From Corynespora cassiicola (Eukaryota; Ascomycota; Dothideomycetes; Pleosporales; Corynesporascaceae): DNA of 64,000 nucleotides. The notes under the pieces are model-generated. The model saw only the letters and a list, made by a program, of their open reading frames with translations. It was not told the origin of the DNA and did no database searches. The position numbers and the translations under genes are program-made. This document shows, piece by piece, positions 56,389 through 64,000 of the stretch. The stretch covers positions 1,922,001 through 1,986,000 of the forward strand of contig JAEUWY010000004.1 of the NCBI GenBank assembly GCA_022059125.1, read 5' to 3'. Numbering within the stretch: the stretch's first letter is position 1; every line of letters begins with the position of its first letter.

Positions 56389-57397
56389 AGGAACGGCGAT
56401 CTCAAGAGCCTGGATTTCTGGGGCAAAGCAAGGTTTCATGAATCAGCTCATGCCGCTTCCTCGGTAACTCTGGTTTCGCCACCAGAGGTGGCACTCCCTG
56501 GCTCTTGACCACTGCCTGGATGAGGTTCATCTCTTGAACATCAAAGGGTGATATTAATGAAATAGATATGATGACCACAATAGATTACGACCGGCATTTC
56601 AACGTGTATGTATAGCCAGCGTTCAGGTTCAAATCGAAATTTTTGCTGCAACCATGATATTGCCAGCTACAAGGCTGAGGGTTTGTCGCGATACTAACAA
56701 ACGTGGCTCGGCATATGCAACTAATCATTACTAAAAAACACTAGAAAATATTTTCGATAATATCTGAGTTCTCGGCGCTCTTGTGTTAGAACGGCTGAAG
56801 GGCACTTCGTTCCATAGGCAACATATCTTTTCCACATTTGACTAGATGCCGCTGCCCTCTACACCCCTTCATCTCCACACAGCCTCTTCTAGCGACCTAT
56901 TGCAAAAAAGGTTTTATTGTAATACGTTGAGATTTCACCGATTAAAGTTGCATCCCAAGCACGTCGTATCCAACGGACACACCGTTAGGTGTGACAGTCA
57001 GGGATCAGCTCGCATACATACCAAAAACGGAAACTCTTACCATATTGATAATGCACACCCCAGGCGATGCCTAATATTAAGCAGCATGTCATTGGAACGT
57101 TTACATACTGCAGGCGTGAGATTAGCCGGGTTGAGAAGTGGCTGCATTTGAGCCTCAACGCCATGGCTTGAATGTCGCCGACTTTGGGGGCCAGCCTTGC
57201 AACCATTTTTGGGGTCCAACAAGGCTGTCTTGATGGCATAAAGAGACCTTGGCTAGAATTTAATGTCTTGATAAGTATTCAAATCGTTAGGGTCGCGAGG
57301 GCAGAAAACATCTGTTGCATCAACTTTTCCTTCTTCGACGCCCCCCCTTTAAGCAGAGCAGTTTCTGTCGATAAAATCCATAAAGCAACCAAACATC
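56389..57397. other. Intergenic
   Basis: About 1 kb of spacer with no supported gene or RNA. Confidence 0.5.
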
Positions 57398-58330
57398 ATG
57401 GCTCCAAAGAACCACCAGAATCGAAAGCCTGTGGCTGTCCCTCAGCCAGTCTACAATCAACCCAGAGCCACAAACCAGATGGCGTACCGACCGCAACCCG
57501 CACGACACCACGGGCCTCCAGCCCCCCACGGCGGCCACCGCACCCAAGGCCCAGTCCCCAACCACCCCCACCGCGGTGCAGCGCCCCCTCCTCGCTCCGC
57601 CCCTCCCCCTCGCCTCGCCCCTCCGCCCAACCACGGCCGCGGCCACGCCGACCGCCAAACAGATAAGCGCATCAGGGACATGCAAAAAGCGCAAGCAACG
57701 CACAACAAGCAAGTCAGCAAAGACCTCGCCCGCTCCCGTGCCGAGCAGAACAGGCACAACGCCCAGATGAACAAGCAGCTCCGCCAGCACAACGAGAACA
57801 TGCAGAAGATGCAGCGACAGCAGCATCAGCAGGGCCATGGCGACCACCGCAAGCACGGCAGCAGCAGCAACGCGGGGAAGTATGCGTTGGGCGGGGCGGC
57901 GGTGGCCGGGGCTGCTGCGGCGGCTGGAACGGCGTATTATATTCACAATGAGAGTAATAACTATTTGGCCCAGGAGGAGAATATGTACATGGAGAATAAC
58001 GGTTATACGAACAACAATAACTACTACAATGAAAATGGGGAAGAGGGAGAGTATGAGGAGGGTGATGATGATGATGATGGGCATGAATACGACAATGACC
58101 CTGTGGGAGAGAGTGATGGCGAGGAGGCTTACGATCCTGGGTATCCTGTTGGGGAGAGCACGAATGGCCCGGAAGAGGTCACTCAGGAGAAAACGGGCGA
58201 TGAAGAAGGCTGCTGTGGGGATTGCGGAGATTGCTGTGGAGACTGCGGAGACTGCTGTGGGGACGGCGGTTGTTTTTCGTGCTGTGGGGACGACAACAAT
58301 AATGACGAGAATGACAATTGGTGTTGTTGA
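57398..58330 (+). CDS. Low-complexity protein with Ala-rich membrane-like segment and Cys-rich tail
   Basis: Single exon, 310 aa; no family is recognised. Residues 1-85 are Pro/His/Arg-rich, with PPP repeats. About 86-150 form a basic helix rich in Gln, Asn and His (RIRDMQKAQATHNKQVSKDL). About 165-187 are Ala/Gly-rich and hydrophobic (KYALGGAAVAGAAAAAGTAY), a possible membrane or packing helix. About 188-260 are Asn/Tyr/Glu/Asp-rich. The tail from about 268 holds 13 Cys, mostly in repeated CCGDCGD units, and the protein ends in WCC. The tail could bind metal or form disulfides. A C-terminal CC could in principle be prenylated, but this is only inference. No signal peptide is seen. Confidence 0.7.
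   Translation: MAPKNHQNRKPVAVPQPVYNQPRATNQMAYRPQPARHHGPPAPHGGHRTQGPVPNHPHRGAAPPPRSAPPPRLAPPPNHGRGHADRQTDKRIRDMQKAQATHNKQVSKDLARSRAEQNRHNAQMNKQLRQHNENMQKMQRQQHQQGHGDHRKHGSSSNAGKYALGGAAVAGAAAAAGTAYYIHNESNNYLAQEENMYMENNGYTNNNNYYNENGEEGEYEEGDDDDDGHEYDNDPVGESDGEEAYDPGYPVGESTNGPEEVTQEKTGDEEGCCGDCGDCCGDCGDCCGDGGCFSCCGDDNNNDENDNWCC
58200..58275 (+). repeat. Tandem repeat encoding CCGDCGD units
   Basis: Imperfect tandem units of about 24 bp (TGCTGTGGGGATTGCGGAGA-like) encode the repeated CCGDCGD motif at the 3' end of the low-complexity gene. Confidence 0.7.
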
Positions 58331-58353
58331 TGATGATGATGATGATGATGATG
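58329..58353 (+). repeat. (GAT)n microsatellite at the stop codon
   Basis: About eight GAT units begin in the TGA stop of the Cys-tail gene and run into its 3' UTR. A similar GAT run inside the gene (about 58063-58079) encodes poly-Asp. Confidence 0.85.
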
Positions 58354-59132
58354 TTTAGCTACATGATGGGGGTTTCCGGCGCAGAGGTTAGACTAGCATA
58401 TTTCTCATTTTTGTGGTTTTCGAGCGATCTAATACTCTTCTTACTATTGATTTAATAGTTTTTCTCGTCACATAGTTACAAAGATGATGCAACTATGCAA
58501 ACCTTGGGAGATGCATTGTAGAAAAAGTGGGGATGCGATCTCGCACCAGACAAGTAGAACAACAGATTATTCAGCAATCGGATACTCGAATCAACCAGTC
58601 CTAAAGTTTTTCTTTTCCTTCCGTAGAATCTGATTTCGAGATGCCCCAAGAGAATTCGCACTGGCAATGTACAAACTTCAGTTTCAATCGAGCCCAAAAC
58701 CTAAAAATCAATTGGTACAGTAATACAATAGAAGAAGCGTACAAAGTATCCCATTACACGCCCATTCCCAAAAGCCCATACCCAAGCCGTTGCAAGCCTT
58801 CCTCCCATCATATTCCCTCATAAACCCAACCGAAACAGTGTATATCGTGTGAAGACAAAAATGCACTGAGCCCTTGTTATCAGGCCGAAGCCCAGACAGA
58901 AGCCGCCGACGCCAAGTACGATGCACACAAGCGAACAACATGCCACCCCCACTCCTTCCCCCTAACGCTCGCACAGCGTACCATTAAGAAAAGGCCAAGT
59001 AACACCCAAGAAACTCTTGACTTCCCCCCCCCTCCCCCACGAAATCCTTTGGCCCTCTCCGAGTATACCGAACCAATGCCTTGGAAAGCCCGGAAGTGAA
59101 GCTTCATCGTCGTTGTCGTCATCGTCGTCTCT
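58354..59132. other. Convergent intergenic region
   Basis: Between the 3' ends of the Cys-tail and phosphodiesterase genes. No gene seen. Confidence 0.5.
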
Positions 59133-61168
59133 CTAGAACCAATAACTATCTCCGCTCTTGCTAACTTCAAAGACGCACCCCAAGCCTCTGCCTTGGTCCG
59201 AAAGCGTGCGCTCCGTCTCCCTAAGCTCGTGGAGGATGCTCTCTCCGACCAACGGCCCGTCGGCCATGGAGTCTTTCACATGAATGATCACCACCTTTAG
59301 ACCCTTGAGTGGCAAATCGAAGGCCGCCGCTAGCATGGCCTTGCTGTGTTCCGCGCTGACGCCGGATAGATTGAGTGCGGCCGGTGCGGAGGGGTGAGGC
59401 TGCGGAACCTGCGTGGTTGGCGTGCTCGTGCCCGTTGTCAATCTGCCCCCCGGCCCCCCCGGCCCCGGCGTAGGCGAGGCCGCAAAGTCCGTCATGAGCT
59501 CGTCGTCCGTATCCTTCCCCCCCGCCGTCGCCGCCGTCGTGAACCCGCGCGATTTGCTCGACTTGCGTGCGCCGTCCTGGCCAGCCGGGCCGTCTATGCC
59601 ACCGAGCAGGCCATTCGAGGCTCGCTTACGCTTGCGGCCCTTCCGCGCCTCCTCCTTCTCGCGTTCTTGCTCTCTCCGCGCCTCCTTGACCAGCTCCGCG
59701 AGGTTTTGGAGCTCGGCGATGAGATGGCGTGGGGCCAGGTGGCCGTACAGGACGGGGTCTCCCTGGCTGTTGTTGTAGCTGCACTCGATGAAGATGCCTG
59801 TCAAGATACCCGCGGCAATTTTCGGAGCTGCTTCGGCCCATACGTGGGCTGTTCGCGGGGAGAGGGATATTGAGTCCGGCTCAACATCGCCGAAGATCAG
59901 AATCTCCTTGGTCGAGGTCTGGGGTGTGGACTCTGTCCGAATGAAGTATGCGGTGGAGTCAATGACGCACTGGTCGGCTTGGTTTGTGGCGCCAATACTC
60001 GAGGTTCTCCCTGGCTCTGCGTTGTTGCCAGTATACAAGGGAGTCCCGGGGGCACTCTGCGTCGGCAGAGAGAAGCTAAGCGAGCGACCCTCTCGACCAT
60101 CCGCCGGGTGATGGAGTTGGGTCGGAATGCCTGGCGTTTCCGGCAGATTGGCATTGGACCCCCGATGTACGTGACCAGGTCCTCGCATGCAGTGTCCATG
60201 GCTGACCTTGAAGCCTCGTACGCCAAGTCCGTCACAAACCTCAATGTACCCCCTACCACTTCCTTCTCCCAAGGCGATGTTACCGCCCTCGGCAAGTCTC
60301 TGGAAGGTGACCAAACCGACGCCCCCATCCTCATCCGTAAGGTTTGGCCAAACAATGTTATTGAAGATGTGGGTCTTGATAGCGTTGACAGTAAAGGGCA
60401 ATGCAGCCAGCCGCTTCGGCCGCGACGTATTATGGAAAGCTGCCGTGTTTATTGCAAATCCCGATACGTGATCCAGGTGGGGATGCGTGATGAGATAGGT
60501 AGAAACGTGCTCTCTCACAACGTGTAGAGCATTGGCTCGTGCGCTGGCATGTGGAAAGGGCAGGCCGGTAAATGCTCCCGATTCGAGGGTAGTTATCATG
60601 GGCGTTGGTTCTATGTCCGATGTTGAAGACGAGGTTCCGGACTCCTCATCCGAGAGTGAGACATGGGCAGTACCGGGCGAAGGGGAATCTAGCTCTCGTG
60701 CGTTGCCGTTGCTACCGTACCTAGCACGCGGAGAGGAAATTTCTTTCGGTCGTGAAACAAGAGGGAAATCCCGTTCTAGGATGCGAGTAATTGCTGCTAG
60801 GTGAGAGCCCGCATCGACTGCCAGCACGGAGTTCTTCGCCCATTTGGAAGCCGTAGAGCGGACAAGAAAGCCGGTCACGTTGTCCTCGCTTGGACCACCT
60901 CCGGAGCCCTTGACATGTCGGTCAGCAAAGTTTCCAACGAAAAACAAGCGTTATCACCCTTGCGCAATTTTAAAATGACAGAAGCATTTCGGGGGGCACT
61001 GGCTCGCACTCGAGGGTGCAAAGTAAATACAGGAGGAATGCGTGTGACGTGGGTTCGCCGCAGCTTTGCCAAAGAGGCCAAACTTACCAAACAAATCACT
61101 TGAAGGGCAGGCTCGTTTGTATGACCAGACGTACGCCGAACCTGGCTTTGGCCGTCGCCGTCCCTCAT
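59133..61168 (-). CDS. Class II 3',5'-cyclic-nucleotide phosphodiesterase (low-affinity, yeast PDE1-like)
   Basis: Two exons, 61168-61088 and 60908-59133 (GTAAGT, branch GCTGAC, acceptor TCAAG; 179-bp intron), give 618 aa. The junction restores ALQVICLGSGGGPSEDNVTG, the conserved start of the family. The metal-binding signature is ITHPHLDHVSGFAINT (about 167-182). Later KVSHGHCM and EILIFGDVEPDSIS carry further metal ligands, and GIFIECSYNNSQGDPVLYGH is also typical. A Lys/Arg-rich and Gly/Thr-rich insert lies before the last block (LKGLKVVIIHVKDSM). The enzyme hydrolyses cAMP (and cGMP) and so damps PKA signalling. It is longer than yeast Pde1 (369 aa) because of inserts. Confidence 0.9.
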
Positions 61169-62733
61169 GCCCGCGGCTCCTGTCCAGAGTCCCAACCGCA
61201 CCTATGATTCCGCCTGCGGGGTAACGAGTACTGTCTCAGCCTCTTGCACTCTTTCTGACCAACGGCTAACTCTTCAAAGATGGTGGGTCTTGCGGGCCAC
61301 ACTATGCTCTCCCGCAGATGCAGTCCTGTCTTAGTCGTAGACTCCAACTCGTACCCTCTCGGCGGGATGACGCGCCGTTGCACGCGGTGATGAGTCCAAT
61401 ATTTTAGATGCTGGGTTTCTGGCGGAGGCGACGGCAGTGGTAAGGGTAGGAAAGGGCCTGACTCGAATGGATACCCGCGCCTTTAAACGAGCGGGCGCTG
61501 GGCGGTGCTCCGTCGCAAACGTGATTGTAGCTCAGAGGTACAGGCCAGCTCGCAGGCCCGGGTTCCTGTCGCACAGCGCCTCCGGTGGATCGTTCGTCGC
61601 AATGCGGGCGGCCGCCGAGTCTCCTCTGCGCAGCTGGAATGCGCAGCGCACGACCCAGGATCCGGCTCCAGTCTCGAGGATTGAGGTTGCGTAAAAGCCA
61701 CAGCTCTTCCCAACACACTCGACGAGCGCCCTTTGCACTAGGCAGAGATGATGAGAGGAGCAGCAATGCCTGAGCCTCGCGGACGCCTGACTTTGGCGGA
61801 ACTCGAAGATGCGATCGGATCGGACAGCGTCGGACCTTTTGCAAATCCACCGCGCACGCGATTGCGCAGTCTTGTAGCGCGCAGGCTCGTCCCCACCAGC
61901 AGATCCGGCGGCAGAGAGGGCGGATTGTTGGGCGCGACGGTGTTTTGTCCAGACGTCGAGGTTAAAAGAAAGGCTGGAGGCCCCGGCCCGTCCTTCTCCA
62001 GGTTCGAGGCGGAGGCGGTGCTCCAGGCCGGCCAATCAAGGGCCCGGCGAGGTGGATGGCAGCTGTGGCGCCCTGTCCAAGCCCGCCCCGATGGGCTCCA
62101 TCACACGAGCGCGGCCCCAGCCCTGAGGCCACCAAGCCCACATGTCAGAAACAACACCATGGCCTTGTATGCAAACGTCATCGCAGTCGGTCGTCGCCGG
62201 CGACTTTCCAGTGCATAACATCGTGACCGCCGCTGCTCAGAACCTGTCATGCTCGCTGTCACGCATGCTGGCACCGGGTCCACCCACCCACACCCTCCCA
62301 CGGCCCCCAGAACGGTTCCGAACCTGAGGCCCAAGGCCCGACTGGGCCACGGCGAGAAGCAACGCGTGCAGCTGCTAGCCGGGTAGCCAACGCACCGCAA
62401 CATCCCCAATCACCTACCAGCGGTTGAAACGTGCCGGCCAGGCATAATCCAGACCTCTAGGCCCTAGGCCGCCGGTGCGGGGCCATCAGCGGACCCCCTC
62501 CAAGGATCGTCCCAAGATGCGCGCGTCACATCACACTCTTTGTATCCCGGCACGCTTGGGTAACGTTGGACTTTTGAATCAGCATCTTGAGGCTGTTCAA
62601 TTGGGCTTTAACTTTTCGTGTATCTACCGAGACATGCCCAGAAACATCGTCCGTCCATCATGTCCGTGACCCATTGCGAAGTCGTAACATTCATCCTCAT
62701 CATTACCCGAATCTGCACATCGATGCGATGCGT
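61169..62733. other. Intergenic, GC-rich, no confident gene
   Basis: Upstream of the phosphodiesterase gene and downstream of the eEF1B-gamma gene. Long overlapping frames at 61532-62218 occur on both strands and are explained by GC richness. A tRNA-like stretch at about 61522-61575 does not fold (see rejected). Confidence 0.45.
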
Positions 62734-64000
62734 TTACTTGAACACCTTGCCGTCGGCCCACTCGTACTCCTTGCCGTCAACAGTGACGGGCTTGTCCCAG
62801 GCCCACTGGTCGTTGACGAACTCACGGTCCTCGGCCTTGGTGGGGTCGAGCTTGGTGAACTCGTAGCTCTCGTAGTCGGGGGCGACGTCGAAGGCGGGGA
62901 GAGCCTCATGGCCACGGATGACAAAGGCACCCTGAACGACAGAGTCGTTGGACTTGCCGTAGACGGAAGCGGCACCGAAGATGTACTTGCGGCTGGCCTC
63001 CAGGCGAGCGAAGAAACCACCTTGCCACCCAGTCAGCGGATTGCTCATGCAATAGAATAAGTGCGCAAAACTTACCAATCAAGTTGGAGGTCATGAAGGT
63101 GAGGGTCAGCTCATCGTTGTACTTGTAGTCGACCTTCCAGATGGAGTACTCCTCAAAGTTGGCGTTCTCCCAGAACCAGGGGAGGGCAACCTCACGGGTC
63201 TCCTCGTTGGAGTACTTGCGCTTCCAGTCGTCCAAGACGAAGGTAGCACGGGGCAGGGACTCAAGAGGGTGCTTGGGCTTGGGGGCAGGGGGGGCCTCCT
63301 CCTCCTCAGGCTCCTCCTTCTTGGGCTTGGGCTTAGCCTGCTCCTTCTTGGGAGCGGCCTCCTTCTTGGGGGCAACGTTCTTGATGGCCTCGTCGATGAA
63401 CTTGAGCTCACCGGCAACGGCAGAGTAGCTGGGCTGGTTGTAGACGGTCTCGTACCAACGGGTGACGTTGGGGTTCTCGGAGCGCCAGGCCTTGTCGAAG
63501 AAGTACTGGAAGCCGCGGGCGAGGATGCCGGCAGCGAAGTAGTCGGCAAGGGTGATGCGCTCGCCAACGAGGTAGGTGTGGGTAAGGAGGTGCTCCTCGA
63601 GGGTGTGGACGGCCTTGAGGGCAGCCTTGGAAGACTCGTCAACGTTCTTCTTGTTGTAGGGGTCGCGGCCGAGGATGGGGCGGAACCAGCCACCGAGGGG
63701 AGTGAGGATCTCGTTGTTGGCGTACGACATCCAGCGCAGGATGGAGGCGTAGTCCTGCTTGGTCTTACCCAAGAGGGCGGTCTTCTCGTTCTGGGAGGTG
63801 ACTACGAGGGTGGGTTAGTCTGAGTCACCGATTGAGGCCCAACCAGATCGTAGCGAAATTGCGAAAAATAATCAGAGTACAAAATTTCAACATTGTTGTT
63901 CAGACAGGGATAACTGTATAAAAATGTCTCATCCCGTGGAATTGTAGGTGGTGACTAGGGGAAATGCGGGGCACTTACGGTAGACAGCGATGGCAATGCA
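62734..64000 (-). CDS. Translation elongation factor eEF1B gamma subunit, 5' end outside the window
   Basis: Three exons are seen: 64000-63979 (partial), 63801-63076 and 63020-62734. The introns are 177 bp (phase 1, after AVYL) and 55 bp (phase 1). The visible protein starts in the GST N-terminal fold (IAIAVY, then across the intron TSQNEKTALLGKTKQ). It continues with the GST C-terminal helices (LTHTYLVGERITLADYFAAG) and a Lys/Pro/Glu hinge (KKEEPEEEEAPPAPKPKHPL). The EF1G C-terminal domain holds FVLDDWKRKYSN, NFEEYSIWKVDYKYNDELTL and FDVAPDYESYEFTKLDPT. It ends in DGKVFK. It anchors the guanine-nucleotide exchange complex of eEF1A in the cytosol. Codon use is strongly biased to C/G third positions, as in highly expressed fungal genes. 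Confidence 0.95.

Noticed and set aside
61522..61575. tRNA-like stretch with an A-box-like TAGCTCAGAGG and a GGTTCCTG
   Set aside because: The D, T and acceptor stems do not pair and the B box is poor, so it is not a working tRNA gene.
61532..62218. Long overlapping frames on both strands (about 155-167 codons)
   Set aside because: GC-rich composition removes stop codons in several frames at once; no domain, start context or splice signals support a gene.

Overview
This is a nuclear chromosomal window from a filamentous ascomycete fungus (Pezizomycotina). The evidence is short GT-AG introns, mostly 46-80 bp, with branch sites of the CTAAC/CTGAC type, and the protein families present: 7TM-RGS receptor, Spt20/SAGA, bestrophin-like channel, class II cyclic-nucleotide phosphodiesterase, mitochondrial bL27 and eEF1B-gamma. 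A secreted tannase/feruloyl esterase, an alpha-L-fucosidase (GH29) and a PL9-type pectate lyase point to a plant-associated or litter-degrading lifestyle. All gene models were spliced by hand from frame continuity and splice consensus. Boundaries are usually exact where family continuity crosses the junction.

Layout. 0-10 kb: 3' end of a tannase-like gene, a small NTF2-like protein, a decayed gene with an apparently intact promoter, a MARVEL-type membrane protein, a DUF3500 protein, and a five-exon C2H2 zinc-finger protein. 10-25 kb: GH29 fucosidase, KpsF/GutQ-like SIS-domain protein, GNAT acetyltransferase, PL9 pectate lyase, a 2EXR/F-box-like protein with a 17-nt last exon, and a secreted berberine-bridge-type FAD oxidase. 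25-33 kb is a dense housekeeping block: insulysin-type M16 protease, EthD-domain protein, CCHC zinc-knuckle protein, mitochondrial ribosomal protein bL27. 33-40 kb: bestrophin-like channel, a decayed gene beside it, and a six-exon 7TM-RGS protein. 39.7-44.4 kb has no confident gene. 44-64 kb: Spt20, a small SRPBCC protein, a small heat-shock protein with a very Gly/His-rich arm and an upstream heat-shock element, a DUF3445 (heme-dependent oxidative N-demethylase-like) protein with a probable GC-AG intron, an aldo/keto reductase, an uncharacterised protein, a low-complexity protein with a Cys-rich tail, a class II cAMP phosphodiesterase, and eEF1B-gamma running off the right edge.

How the genes relate. 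There is no operon-like logic and no polyketide or peptide synthase backbone, so this is not a biosynthetic cluster. The RGS protein and the cAMP phosphodiesterase both belong to G-protein/cAMP signalling, but they lie 20 kb apart with unrelated genes between. The most useful oddities are an exact 10-bp palindrome, TACCTAGGTA, at four intergenic sites, two decaying genes, the probable GC-AG intron, the Cys-rich-tail protein, and a bacterial-type sugar-phosphate isomerase fold in a fungus. I did not find a convincing new multi-gene system.
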